From contig RBKR01000015.1 in NCBI GenBank assembly GCA_004835665.1, positions 930,001 to 994,000 on the forward strand: 64,000 bases of DNA, read 5' to 3'. The DNA comes from Phoma sp. XZ068. Taxonomy: Eukaryota; Ascomycota; Dothideomycetes; Pleosporales; Didymellaceae. Within the stretch, counting starts at the first letter, position 1. Each line of letters opens with the position of its first letter. The notes beneath the pieces are model-generated. The model saw only the letters and a program-made list of their open reading frames with translations, ran no database searches and was not told the origin of the DNA. This document shows, piece by piece, positions 1 to 11,790 of this stretch. Position numbers and translations under genes: made by a program.

Positions 1-66
1 AAAAATCACCCAGTTGCCTCATATGAAGATGGAGCAACCTCATGCTCGTGACCGTATATGGGTAGC

Positions 67-73
67 TATAAAA
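67..73 (+). promoter_or_regulatory. TATA-like element upstream of the transcription factor gene
   Basis: TATAAAA lies about 200 bp before the ATG at 270, on the same strand. It would suit a core promoter with a long 5' leader. Short AT motifs also occur by chance, so this is weak support only. Confidence 0.25.
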
Positions 74-269
74 GTACTCTGGGTTTGTTGTTGCGCCTGA
101 AGTGAGATGACGGGGATCTGACCTTGGAGCGCGGGGCTGGGCTGTTCCGCTTCTGGGAAGACCACCTCATCGCTTGAACCCTGAAACGTTGCGCCTGGCT
201 TCACCCACACTTCTATCCTTTGCCCCACTGCGTACAACGCGATGAAGAGCTGAAAAGACTGTGGCAGAA

Positions 270-2635
270 ATGGACGAATCGAACCCCCGCAAGCGGCCAC
301 GGCCTGTCGTGTCCTGCCTGCGCTGTCGCGACAAGAAGTTGAAGTGTGACCGCACCGCGCCATGCGAGAACTGTGTCAAAGCGCAAATAGCGGACAGCTG
401 CACTTATCAGCGTAATATTAGTACACCATTGAAGGAATATCCACCTGTATCGACAGCTACTGCTGATACCGTTGAGGATCTGCAGTCAAGGTTAGCGAAA
501 GTTGAAGAGCTGCTGGGTATTCGCACCAGCACGCATCTTAGTGTAGCAGAAGATGCGAAGCCGCACGCAATTGGAACGGTGGTGGTCAAGGGGAACAGAA
601 GCATATTTCACGGTCAAAACGACCGAACTACGCTGCTTAACCAGGTAAGGGCCTTCGTTGAACCGTGTGCCCGCATCTCTCTGCTCCATGCCGCATTTCC
701 GCAACGGTACATGTCATTGAGAACGTGCAATACCTCGCTTGCTCTAGCGCTGACACTCTGTAGTTCTTTGAAGTCAAAGAGTTCATCAATGAGATGTCCA
801 AGGATAAGCAGGTGCAGGCTACAGCGAAACAGATCAAGTTCTTGCAAAACAAGTCCAGGAACAAGATAGGCTCGCCAGAGAGTGCCGTGGGTTCAGATTT
901 CTCCCTTACACTTCTCAAGCTACGAGAACGCCTTCCACCGAAGCCATATTGTGATCGACTTGTGGCTATTTACTGCCAGCACTTCGAGCGTACATTTAGG
1001 GTGCTGCACATACCTACGTTTATACGCCGTTACAATCAGATTTGGGCCAATGATCAAACCGACATCTGCACTTCCTCTAGCGTCATACCCGAACTTACCG
1101 CTGCCATGACCATGGCCTACCACATGGACGATACACGACAACTGGGCGATGATCGAACCCACAGAGCGTACCTCAAAGGAGAAGCCATGGATTTGATCCA
1201 AGCATGGCTTGACGAGCTTGGGAGAAAGCAACGTACTGAGCTCTCCACCTTACAGGTAGAAGTCTTGCTTCTTCTCTCTAGAAGTCTCCGGGGGATTCAG
1301 CCTGAAAAGCTATGGAGTGCCACTGGTGCCCTGGTGCGCTCCGCTATGGTCATGGGTCTCAATGTTGATCCTGCAAGCGTCCCCGGCATTACCCCGTATA
1401 TGTCAGAGATGCGACGCAGACTTTGGGCTACCATTCTTGAAGTGGACCTGCAAGCTTCCATGTTCTGTGGTATGCCGCTCGTTGTTCCTGAGCTCAATTT
1501 GAGATCTGTGGTACCAATCAACATCAATGATGCGGAATTCGACGAATGCTCAGCAACCATGCCTACCTCATATTCAAAGCATACATATACGGACAGCATC
1601 TATCAAGTCGTCCTTGCCTCATCGTTGCTCCCGCGCATGAAAGCTTTGTCCGTCATTCAGCATTCTACCCCTGATATCCAAGAAGGTATCCGGCTCGGAA
1701 GGAAAGTCGAAGAATGCTTATCGCAGAAGCCGCCAACGTTGAATCTACAAGACAGTGATGGGTCCCATATTGATGGTGGCTCATTGCTACATCGAGTGCT
1801 GCTGGATCTCTATATGCGACGACCTGTGCTTCGCCTCTACAAAGCTTTACTTCTAGGGCACGACACTCAGAGAGCGACAAACAGATCGCTCCTTGTTGAG
1901 CTAGAGAAGCATTGTCTCGAGTCCTCCCAAGTTATCCTCTCGTACCAAGACCTTTACACCGTTTCCGCCCTTGCGACGGTGACGACCAGCCCTTGGGCCC
2001 ATCAGAACTTTTTCTATAATGCCTGTAAAGTGGACGTGCTTTGGGCGGCGCTCACACTATGTCAAGAGATCAGGCAATGCTCGGAATTGGACCAACCGAA
2101 GGCATGCCGTGATAGGCTGTCAAATATCCGATCGGTGGAGACCACAATCTCTTACCTGATCGATCGCATAGGTCAAAAAGGAAGTGACCTCAAGGACATC
2201 GTCTTCCTCGCACTCGTGCTACAATCTGTCCAGATTCCCAACTCGGCCTCGGAGCGATCACAGTCCCTGCAGCAGACTGCTAGGAATACATTAGCAGCAT
2301 GCCGAGAGAAGTTGTTCCAACCTCTCAGCACGAATGAACCGGCGCAGCAGCTCACAGCACATCCTGTCAAGCTTCTCAGCTTGGACGCAACATCCATACC
2401 AGCCCCTTTACCCAACACCATCACCCCGCCAGTCTCCAACCCGAGATTAACTCCAACATCTATGACTGAATCAACCTTTCCATTAAATCTTCCGGCCAGT
2501 ACAGAGCAGTGGTTTGGCGACTTGTCTGACCTGGCTGTGGAGTACAACACCTTCCAGGCTAGCATGTTCGACCCCAACGACCCTCTAAATTTTGGCATCG
2601 CCCAAAACTGGAACTGGGAACATATGTGGCAGTGA
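270..2635 (+). CDS. Zn(II)2Cys6 fungal transcription factor
   Basis: Nuclear DNA-binding regulator of the Gal4 type, about 748 aa. Exon 1 is 270-644, intron 645-763 (119 bp, GTAAGG...TGTAG, phase 0), exon 2 764-2635 with TGA stop. The true ATG is at 270; a GTG nine bases upstream is not a eukaryotic start. The binuclear cluster is complete: C16, C19, C26, C32, C35, C44 (CX2CX6CX5CX2CX8C), preceded by a basic RKRPRP stretch. A short linker follows at about residues 65-80 (VEDLQSRLAKVEELL), probably the dimerising coiled coil. The middle matches the fungal_trans regulatory domain (KLRERLPPKPYCDRL onward; RRRLWATILEVDLQASMFCG). The C-terminus is Ser/Thr/Pro-rich and then acidic/aromatic, consistent with activation. 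Targets cannot be inferred. It is convergent with the monooxygenase downstream. Confidence 0.92.
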
Positions 2636-4091
2636 ACGCGGGGCAGAAACTTCCGATCGAGAAGTAACTTTGGTGGCAATCAGTCCACACTCGGAGCAAT
2701 TCTTGTCTTGCACTGACGAATTATCGTGGTTGCGCGGAATACGGCCTGTATTGCATCCCTCGGTCGAACATGTGCTCCAGACCCTGTCCTTGCTGCCGTG
2801 TAAGTAGACGAGGAATCGGACACGGCCTGGAAGTGGGCACCATTTCGACCGGATCATACTATTGAGATCTTCCGTGTGAGGTCTGCCGCCGCTGTATCAT
2901 AGGAGAGCCGTTCACGAGGAGCAGCAACTCATATACAGCAACGAATTGCAGTTGGAGATCGGAAGTTCGGAAAGAATATGAAGATTAAGCCTCATGTTTA
3001 GATGTGAATAGCGACATTTTTGTGGACTTTTGGGGCTGTAACATTGAAGGCTCCCAGCGCAGCTGCTGCGGTCGGATCTCACCGTATTGATGATGAGATC
3101 GCAATCGACTGTGGCTCGGAGACCATATGCACCATATTTACATAGACTTTTAGAGCTGCATCCATGTTCCTATACTTAATTGCGCATGCCAACTCTACTG
3201 CAGTGACTTATCATATAGTTGGCTTACCGACCAGAGACCACAGCCATGTTGCAATCTCCTAATGTCCTCGGTATCTTTGGCCAATATATTCTACATAGTT
3301 GAGCTGACCATCAGATCTAATTAATAAAGAGAGGCTGCACTGATAACCGATACAGCGAACAGCAATGTAGAGGGAACCACAAATGGTACGTTACGTTCTC
3401 CGGGAAAGGGGGGGGGGTGTCCGCATGGTCGCCCCGAGTTAAAACGGATGGATGCGCAAATCGCACTTCACTTGCGCGACCCCACCCTTGTGTGCCCCGC
3501 GAAGCGCTATGATCTTTTAGAATTGCCGCCGAATTAATATGGGAACGACTACCAGAGCATGTTGCACTACAATCTAGGCTAAATTCAGCGGGAACGACAA
3601 AATTGGAAGAGACGTGAAGGGATGCTTAGATATATGTTCGCATAGTCAAATTTTATGGACGCAGCCACATACCCTTCCGTTGCATTCCCCTCCAAGAATT
3701 GCAGCTATACCACCTGTAGTTGGAGGTGATTCAATCAAGTCAAGAATGGCAACAAACTAATCAGCTGTCATATCTGCGTTGAATGTATGCTGGGTGCTCG
3801 GCGACACCTGCTCCGTACTTGCTTTAGTGTGACATGCTGACCAATAGAATTCTGGACGTTGGCTTCTATAAAACATAATGATTTCTGATCATGGCGCAGA
3901 TAAGCGTGGAAGGCTGCAGCTAGAACAGGCGAGGTCAAGATCTATGCAGGCGCTTCAGTCCCAAGGACTAGTGATTGGAGACCGGAGTCGGGAATCAGCA
4001 TGTTGGCTAAATGGGTGAGATCTACTAATAGAAGGCAGCGGTGGTCCATTTCAACTCGAAAGTATACCGATGTACATAGGTTTGTACGAGA
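2636..4091. other. Intergenic region between convergent genes
   Basis: No coding frame with gene-like features on either strand. It contains the 3' flanks of the regulator (+) and the monooxygenase (-), a run of ten G (3408-3417), an AATAAA at 3323-3328 and, on the + strand, CCAAT (3841-3845) about 22 bp before TATAAAA (3867-3873) with no + strand gene following. Base composition is balanced and shows no RIP signature. Confidence 0.6.
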
Positions 4092-5664
4092 TTAGAGCCT
4101 TAGACGATACGGCTCCTCAATCGATAAATTCTGCCTTGCCTTCTCGTTCTCCTCCCTCCACCACTTCTTTCTTCTTTCGTGCCCTTCCATGAAAACCTCA
4201 AACCACATCTTGTCATACGGCGGCAGACTCCTCCCTGGCTGATCTATCGCCGGTTCGCCAGCTAGCTCCCTCACCGTCTCAAAGTATTCCTCAAAGTCCG
4301 GAAACACAAGCGTAAACGCCGGTCCATCACCCTTCTCCGCAATTCTATCGCATTCCCACTTCTGTAGTGCCTCGAGAGGTGGTAGAGTGGCACGCCCGGC
4401 AAGTAAGCGCGCAGCAAGGACGGCTTGCCACTCGAATATCTTGAATGTGAGCCCCGCGCCAACAGCTCCGACGAACAGCAGTGTTGGGTCGTTTTGGTAG
4501 ACGACGTGTTGATAGAGGCCTGGGACGCGATTGTTGCGGACCTTGATGTCAGGGAGGAATGGGAGGGACCAAGAGTATCCTGTGCCGAAGATGATTTCAT
4601 CAACATCATCAACAAATGATCCGTCAGTGAAGTAGATAGTTCTCTGGGCATTCAGAGTAACAATGTGTGAGATGGAGGGTTTCTGGACAATGCCGGGATG
4701 CTTGAAAGCTTCATCGCCAAAGTGACTGTTCGCTTTGTGACCGATGATGACGGCATAGATTGGCCCCTTTGCGACGCTGACGAGATCATATGCGATGTCT
4801 GCGCCAGAGACGGATGCACCCACAATGACGACTTTCTGGTCAAGGTTAGCGATTGACATGAGTGGCACTGTATCTCGCTGACCTTCCCTATGTATGCATC
4901 GCGCCCGCGGAACATCTTGCTGTGTTTTACGCTTCCTGGCTGTGCACGTTCAAATGCAGCCAAGCCATCAATTTTGGGTATATATGGGACGTTAAAGTGG
5001 CCACTAGCCACGACCACTGCGTCAAACCATTCTTCCCACCATTCATCTTCACCCTTGGCGTAGCTCTCTTTTCGCAAGACTAGTCTCCATTCATTGCCAA
5101 CTTTCTCTGCCAGTTCAACGCTGGTGTTATATGATACCAGCTTTTCGTAACCTCTGCGATATATCAAGGATTCAACATAACCACGAATCACTGCATGGCT
5201 TCGGAACGGGGTGTCGTCACCATGCTTCGAAATCGAGAGTTGGCTTCGTTCGTCAGGGATCGCCTCTTGCGAGAACGCCATCGCAATTTCGTCGACATTT
5301 GTCTCGAGGTACGGGTATACGGAGGATTCTGAATGGCGTGCTTGGGCGAGCTTTGCCTGTCGAACAGGAAGATTTGCTGGTGGTTGGACTGGAGGGTCGC
5401 CCGTCCGCGTTGCGAGTGCCTCGAGATCGTCAGGTAGGAGTTTCGGTGGAGGTGTCCTGTCTTCGAGCCTATCACTCTGTGAGGTGACGCTCTGGTGTTT
5501 GAGGAGGTTCTATGCGCGTTCAGGGTCTCTTACCAGCAGCCACCCGGCGCTTCTCTCCGCTCGAACACGCGGATGACGTCAAACTTTTGTTCCTGCGCAA
5601 GCGCATCGATAGAAATAGCCCCAGATGGACCAAGTCCGATCACTGCGACGCGTCTGACAACCAT
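4092..5664 (-). CDS. Flavin-containing monooxygenase (FMO-like)
   Basis: Predicted FAD- and NADPH-dependent monooxygenase of about 486 aa that would oxygenate a nucleophilic N or S centre; the substrate is unknown. Minus-strand exons: 5664-5534, 5468-4883, 4835-4092 (TAA stop). Intron 1 is 5533-5469 and intron 2 is 4882-4836 (47 bp, with CTAAC branch-like motif). Motifs: FAD-binding GLGPSG at residues 10-15; GGCW at 41-44; VVVASGHFNVPYIP mid-protein; second dinucleotide motif GASVSG at 245-250; ATGY-like FGTGY at 322-326. The tryptophan of GGCW is created across intron 1 if the TAG ending at 5469 is the acceptor; the alternative CAGAG six bases upstream keeps frame but gives Cys-Asp-Arg instead. 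Length is normal for fungal FMO-like proteins. No signal peptide is visible. It is convergent with the Zn2Cys6 gene, so joint regulation is only a guess. Confidence 0.88.
5469..5533 (-). other. Intron 1 of the monooxygenase, splice choice decided by motif
   Basis: Donor GTAAGAG follows TG of codon 44. Acceptors ending at 5475 (CAG), 5473 (CAGAG) and 5469 (GATAG) are close together. The first produces a TGA stop. The second and third keep frame and differ by two residues. Only the third rebuilds the conserved Trp of GGxW, so I prefer it. Confidence 0.65.
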
Positions 5665-7215
5665 ATTTTCAATGACTGTTCACTTCGAAGCATAAACAGT
5701 AATCAACACGGGATACAAAAGACCTCAAAATGCCCTAGGAGATCCGCAGAACTGATAAGAGAAAAGCGTCACGTAGCGTCAGCATCTCAAGCTGGCCGCG
5801 GCGCCAGGCCATCCTTCGACGTAGTGTGAGACTTCTTCCCCACTGCATCGCATAGCGGGCACGTGGGCTGGTTGTAGAGGACGCGCATCCTTCCCCATTT
5901 CGACGTTGCGATGTTTGCGACATGTGTTTCGAGAATTGCGCGATCCTTACAACCTAGTCCGATTGGGCTGGGCCCCACCATGTTCGCCAGTCAACATTGT
6001 GATGCTGTTCTCAATCGTTTGGGTTGAGCTAGTTGATTCTCGACCGCAAGTTTCAGTCTTCAGCGCTGTTGAGACCCTTGCAGATTCTTGTCGTGGGCAA
6101 GATAGGTCTCCTTACAGTTTACTTATGTCAAGCTCATTAACAACTGGGTGCGCCGTCGTGGCGATACCTAGGTATACAAAGACTGTCATCGGAGTACTAA
6201 GACTGAGAGCTTGCTTTACGAGCCGCTGCATGCTTTCATCAGCGTATTTGGCTGTAACACAATAGATCATGCACTTACGAGTGTTATTCTACAGTCGATT
6301 GGCCGTGAAGGTATCAAGGAGTGGAGGTAATCGTGCTTACAACAGTCGTGCCCTCAACTATTGTACTGCCTTGTTGATATCAAATTTGTTTGAAGTTATA
6401 TTCATTACAATGTTTGCTGTCTTCCTGCGGATTTTACTTCATAGACATGCTAATGGGTTTTATGAGGTGCGATGATCTGGGGCAGCATCGCGAGACCAAG
6501 AAAAACGAGAAGAAACAGGATGTTCAAGACAGGTATAATAAGTTTTCGCACGTAGACGACGCTGATATACTACCAGGCGAGCCTCCTTTACATCAAATTC
6601 CGCTGTTCCACGACTTTGTCATTTCTGAAGAGACACGCCTACTATAGCGATGGCGTTATGGTTTACTCGTGTGAAAGTAACCACTCTGGCCTTTGTTGGC
6701 GAATTTGGCATTTGGGGTTGTTTTATTCTTCGGCTGAGTCTCGGACGAACGAAAAATTGTGGGCACAACCTGACCATGGTGCAAGTCTATCACTTGATTG
6801 TACGTATGGCCACACATTCAGTGTACCCTTCAGTAAAAAGGTGTTTATGTTGAGTCTGGACAACAGTCGATGCTTCAGTCAAGAGGTAATTCCTGGTAGC
6901 CACAACCCAGGCTTAACTGAACTTGAAAGATCCCCGTGAGCGAATTATCATTGCTGCGATACGGGTGGTGAGCGTCACCCTGCGTGTAGGGCAGCTACAC
7001 AGTATGACAAAGCTTACAATCTGACCACTATGGTAGGGCTTCGTGGTTGAAGACTACCATGGATCCAAAAGGAATGGATTCGGCTATAGTGTAGGAAACG
7101 GTGTATACATCGTAAGATTAGAAGGCCTTTCGCAAGTGATAAGAGGCAGGCGGCATAAAACCATGGCTTTGCAAGCCTCAGCAAGAGTGACGACTGTCAC
7201 AGTTGCGATTTGCCG
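5665..7215. other. Intergenic region, no supported gene
   Basis: About 1.55 kb between the monooxygenase start (minus) and the stop of the pseudouridine synthase (minus). Several short frames up to 119 codons occur on the + strand, but none shows a domain, sensible splice extension or recognisable motif. I see no tRNA-like cloverleaf. It presumably holds the monooxygenase promoter and the 3' end of the neighbouring transcript. Confidence 0.55.
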
Positions 7216-8354
7216 TCACACAGCCATGTCATCGACTTTTGGAAGAGGTACATCTGTAGCTGGCTTCCGGCTCCATTTCCCCTTGTACTTGCCACCCTGC
7301 TGCTTTATCCTCTCTTGCTTGCTTTCGGCGATAAAACCTCCTCGGAATCTTTGCTTCGGCCTTTCGCCACGTTCTGCGGCCTTTTTCTGTTTTGTCTCTA
7401 CACTTCGACCATTCACATGCCCTGTAACTACCGGGTTTGCAGTGATCCAAGTCTCAAGCTGCAGTCGAAGCTTCGGGCCCCATACCTCTTCTCCAGCATC
7501 AAGATCCGCATACGTGATTGCTGTTATCAACTCTGGCGACTCTGGTGGATCAGAGGTCGTATATGTGGCTTGTCGTGTTCGTAGTAATGTCGTCATGTGG
7601 GATCTCGACTGACAGGCAATACCAAGGTCGTGCGCAAAGCTCCGAACGTAGAAGCCAGAGGACACGGTGAGGCGAATTCGTGCTGCCGGAGCGGCTGCCG
7701 GCTCCTCTTCTCCAGGATACACAAACTCGTGATGGCCCGGTTCGTACCATTCCAACAGCCTGCATTCATCAACATGCATGTCTCTGCTCTCAAGCTGCCT
7801 TGGAAGTTCTTGGCCCTCGCGAGCATACTCGCACGCTTTCTTGCCATTGATTTTTAGAGCTGAGTAAATTGGTGGAGCCTGCAGGATGTCACCTCGAAAC
7901 TGCGCGAGTTTTCCCTCTACCAGCGTCCTAGTGACATGCGCGCAATGCGCTCGCTCAGCAACAACACCTGTGCAATCATAGGAATCCGTACTCGTTCCGA
8001 AGAGAACAGTCGTCTCATAAGACTTGGTACAGGCAAGGTACTTTTGCAGCTGCTTCGTGCCTCTGCCAATACCGACAATGAGAATTCCTGCAGCTAATGG
8101 GTCTAGAGTGCCGCCGTGACCCATCTTGAAGACCTGATCGTCCCTTTTGCTCGTCCGTTTGGGTTGGTGCCGTAGTAATGGCGCAAAGGTCCGGGAAGGT
8201 GCAAATGTAGCTTGGAGCTTATCCAGCACATCCGCAGAAGATATATGAGCCGGTTTGGCGACGGCTGCGCGTGATCAGCAGTCAAGTCTGAAAGGCATAC
8301 GAAATCTTGCTAACCCAAAATTCCTTCGAGTACTCTCTCGTTTTTCGATTCCAT
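7216..8354 (-). CDS. PUS4: tRNA pseudouridine-55 synthase, TruB/Pus4 family
   Basis: Converts uridine 55 in the T-loop of tRNAs to pseudouridine; the yeast homologue acts in nucleus and mitochondria. Minus-strand exons are 8354-8315 and 8264-7216 (TGA stop), giving about 362 aa. The 50-bp intron (8314-8265, GTTAGC...GCAG) was placed because the small first exon restores the family N-terminus: EGILAVAKPAHISSADVL, matching the G-x(5)-KP-x-G-x-(T/S)-S motif. The catalytic loop GHGGTLDPLAAGIL is intact, with the nucleophile Asp68. Later TruB signatures include KSYETTVLFGTSTDSYD, the PPIYSALKINGKKACEYAREG block and SGFYVRSFAHDLG. The C-terminal tail is Lys/Arg-rich, as in fungal Pus4, and probably assists RNA binding or import. 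This is a conserved housekeeping gene. Its start is 310 bp from the histidine kinase stop on the same strand. Confidence 0.93.
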
Positions 8355-8663
8355 GTTGAAAAGTAGCGGCTGATTTGCGAGGGTCGCGATGAAAGAGGTT
8401 TCGTGTGGTTTAATAGGCGCTAAAGCTGCACTTGGCTAGCTTACTAAACCTTCCTATGAGTAACATTGGAAGTACTCCAAGTCAAAACGCCCGAGGTTGT
8501 AAAGTAGAATGAATATATAAATTCAGGTATCATTCGTGAAATAATGCACACAACACAAGTGACGTGCTGTTTACTATGCAAGTCTAAGCTCTACGTTCAT
8601 GCGTAAAACAGACTGGGTATCTCCCAAGTCTAATCTATATAACAACGCGAATTCCTGCAGTTT
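8355..8663. other. Short intergenic spacer between two minus-strand genes
   Basis: 309 bp that must carry the 3' end of the histidine kinase transcript and the promoter of the pseudouridine synthase. It is moderately AT-rich with no coding frame. No specific regulatory motif is convincing. Confidence 0.6.
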
Positions 8664-11600
8664 TCAATTAAAATCTGAACTATCTTCACGAATTCTCTTG
8701 ACCAAGGCCAGTAGTTTCGGCCAGAGCTCTGGTATTCTGAAAGGCTTAGCGATCGCATCATCCATGCCTGCTGCCAGGGCCTGCTCCACCTGCTCCATCC
8801 GTGCATTTGCACTGACAGCCAGAATAGGTAACCTCGTGTAAGCTTTCGACAGCGAAGGTGATTTCGATATATTTAATTCATGGAAATATGAGATCGGGCT
8901 GACGGATGATGTCGTGAGCTGCCTCGATAGGCTCGAATGTCTTTCGCGTGGAGCGGCCAGCAGGCCTTGCGCTTCGTATTCGCGGATCCTCCGAGCACAT
9001 GTGAGCCCATCCATGACCGGCATCTCAATGTCCATGAGTACGATGTCGATATCGTATGTTTTTGGTGCTGCAAAGTAGTCTTTTTCTGCTTCCGCCGCGA
9101 TACTGTCGTGGCTGTTTCTAGGTGTGCCTCGCCAGAAGACGCTGCGCTTGAGCCAGTCCAGGGCTTTCTGACCGTCGCCAGCGACGCTGACGTTCCATCC
9201 GAATTTGGAAAGTTGCTTCTTGAGCACCTTTTGGTTGACGAGGTTGTCCTCTACGATTAGTATGTTGAGCTCCACCTTTCTCATGGCTTGTTCAGTGGAT
9301 GCTGTCCGCTGCGGACCTGGCTGGATTTGTAACGACTGGCCAGCGGATGGTTTAGCCTTGCGCGTGCTGACGAAGAAAGCGAATGTAGACCCGATATCTG
9401 GATCGGAAGAAACACCAATCGCACCGCCTTGAAGGGTTGCAAGGGATTTCGAAATAAATAGTCCTAATCCAGAACCGCCGTACTTTATATGCGTACGAGG
9501 AGTAGCCTGGCTGAATCTTGAGAACAACTTGTTTTGCTCATCGTATGTCATGCCACAGCCAGTATCTTGTACCTTTAGCCAGAGATATGCTCGCTCTCCA
9601 TCGCCCCATTCGGGTCCGCTAGTCAAGTCCTTCGCTTGCTCGCCGGAATGACTGAAGGTGACCGAGTCCCAAACTTCAGGTGGTCGGGTCGGGGACGTTC
9701 CAAGTGTGACTATTATCGTTCGGATGAGCTGGTCTTTGGTAAATTTGATAGCGTTGGTACTGTAAGTGATTAATTCGTATTCAAAGTGAAGCGATAGAGA
9801 CATACAGGAGGTTGATCAACACCTGAAGCAGTCGAGAGGGGTCCAGCATAACCCAATCGTAGCCTTCAAATGATATATCCTTCCGAAATTCAAGCTTAAT
9901 CTCCATCTGACTGCACTCTACGTCGAACATCTTCAAAGCCTCGGACACAACCACAGCAGACTGTACACGCACAGGTGTGATTGTGATGAGGTTTGAGTCT
10001 AACTTTGACAACGTGAGTACGTCGTCGATGACGCGCTTCTGGTGCAACGAGCATGACACGATGGTTTGCAACGAGTCGATGCTTGTTACAACCTCTTCGC
10101 GTATCTTCGTGAGCTCCAAATCACCAATTGGAATCCTTGCATCCTGTAACGGCAGTTCTTGCAGTGATGCTATCACTGAGTCGGCGCATTGCACCACGGC
10201 GGATAGTGGGTTTCGAAGCTCGTGAGACGTCATATCGATGAAACTGCGTTCCATCAGTAATTACCTCAACTTCCAATGGATTGGATCCGTACTTCTCTTG
10301 TTGTCGTTTCGCTTCCAGAGCTTCCTCTGTACGCTGCCTTTGTACTGTTTCCGCCCATTTAAATTGCTGGTGATGTTAGATCCACGCCATTATTGGGGGA
10401 AGCTTAACGTTACCGAGATGTCAAACAAGGTGCCCAAAACGCCTGGTTCGAGTCAATATCGCCCTGTTCGAACGGACGCACACGACTCACTGATCACCCG
10501 TCCGTTCTTGTCGAGCTCAGGGTAATTTGAGCTTTGCACCCATATATTCGAGACAATTCCATCCTGGTTGACCCAAGTCTTCTTGAGTCGGAATTGAACG
10601 CCGTCTGATTTCTTCCCTGCCAACAATTGCGACCAATCCTCTTCAACTTTTCTCAGATCTTCATCTGCGACAACACTACGCCATTCGAACTTGTTGAGAG
10701 GACGCCTGGAATACCCTGTCAATTCAAAGAATTGATCGTTAACATAATTCATGCCTTTGAATGTATTAGCCTCGAGCAGAGCGTGCCCCCGGGAAGACTC
10801 ACCTTGCTCAGGTACGAAAATATAGATGGTTATGGGAGATAGCTGCGCAAATCTTGCGAATTTCTGCTCCGACAGGCGTGCTTGCTCAAGCGCCTCTACG
10901 CGTGTCTGTGCAATTTCTTGTGACTTCTTCTGCGCCATGATATCGATTGTATTGCCAGCAATGCTGATCAAATTTCCCTCATCGTCGAAAACCGGTACGC
11001 ATGCCGAGAGAACCCACTGTGCAGGGTCATTCGAGCCTGGAGCTGCTTTCCATCTCATCTCAAAGGTCACAGGATTGCCAGAAGCCAAGGTATTCCACAT
11101 GGACATGACAATGGCCTGGTCGTCCGGATAGACGAGGTCCATAAACGAGAACTCAACATGCGCGGGAAGATTCCGCGGATGTGACGAAAGCCGATACCAT
11201 GCCTCATTTGCGTGGATCAGCTCTCCTTCCGTATTGTACTCGAAAACTCCTACATCTGACATCTCCATCATGGTCTGGAGTCCCTCCCAACGTGCGGTCA
11301 GATTTGTTCGTGGCAGCGTGTCCCCTAACAAGGACTTGTTCACTTTCTTCTGCTGTAACATCTCATCTTTTGAACGATGGTACACACAGCCCCAGTTTCC
11401 TACATTTGGCTTTACAACAGCCTCTTTTTCTGATTCAAAGGTTGAATCATTCCGTTCGACCTCCTTTTTATCTAGAACTTCTGCGGCTCGTATGACCTTG
11501 AACGTTCGATTTTTGCCCGCTTCATGTGCAAACCATCTCCTTTCTTGAAACTCATACTGCGGCCTATAATCCCCAAGAGCTTGTGCCCAAGATCTGAAAA

Positions 11601-11790
11601 GCAACGCCGGCCGGGTTTGCTCCTCAATGCAGTCCTTAAGCCTTGCGCTCCGTAGAGCTTCATTACAGAATACGAAAGCGAACTTGAGCGCATCCTGGCC
11701 GATCTTGACCACGAACGTTGGGACGTGATCCGATTCCAGTATGTCCAGGTCCAGCAATGTTGTGTTAGGGGGGTCAGAGATTGACGGCAT
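8664..11790 (-). CDS. Hybrid histidine kinase with PAS domains and receiver
   Basis: Two-component sensor of about 978 aa that would autophosphorylate on His, pass phosphate to its own receiver Asp, then to an Hpt protein. Minus-strand exons: 11790-10491, 10442-10414, 10366-10293, 10243-9806, 9759-8664. The introns are 48, 47, 49 and 46 bp; each junction restores a family motif (VIS/VLGTLFDIS, DIS/QFKWAE, QEN/FIDMTSHELRN, INLL/TNAIKFT). Start is ATG 11790 (MPSISDPP); the in-frame GTG upstream is not a start. Domains: N-terminal region about 1-180; PAS about 185-310 and 325-450; H-box with His475 in FIDMTSHELRNPL; N-box Asn616; G1 DTGCGM; G2 GGSGLGLFIS; receiver with phospho-acceptor Asp857 (VLMDIEMPVMDG) and Lys952 (AIAKPF). 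All key residues are present. No membrane segment is seen, so a cytosolic PAS sensor is likely; the ligand is unknown. Its 5' side faces the RIP-degraded block. Confidence 0.93.

Noticed and set aside
40..403. Minus-strand frames of 78-107 codons at the left edge
   Set aside because: They overlap the Zn2Cys6 exon in antisense and show no domain; shadows of the real gene.
794..2635. A separate gene starting at ATG 794
   Set aside because: The frame is open upstream to the acceptor at 763 and joins in phase to the Zn2Cys6 exon; it is exon 2.
5787..5981. A 64-codon minus-strand frame with a CPLC motif upstream of the monooxygenase
   Set aside because: Too short, no splice extension and no recognised family; the CxxC pair alone is not evidence.
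5906..7612. Several plus-strand frames of 67-189 codons between and over the two minus-strand genes
   Set aside because: Low-complexity-free but unrecognisable; the longest (7043-7612) runs mostly antisense to the pseudouridine synthase.
10441..10460. GGTTCGAGTC resembling a tRNA B box
   Set aside because: It falls in an intron of the histidine kinase and no cloverleaf or A box fits around it.
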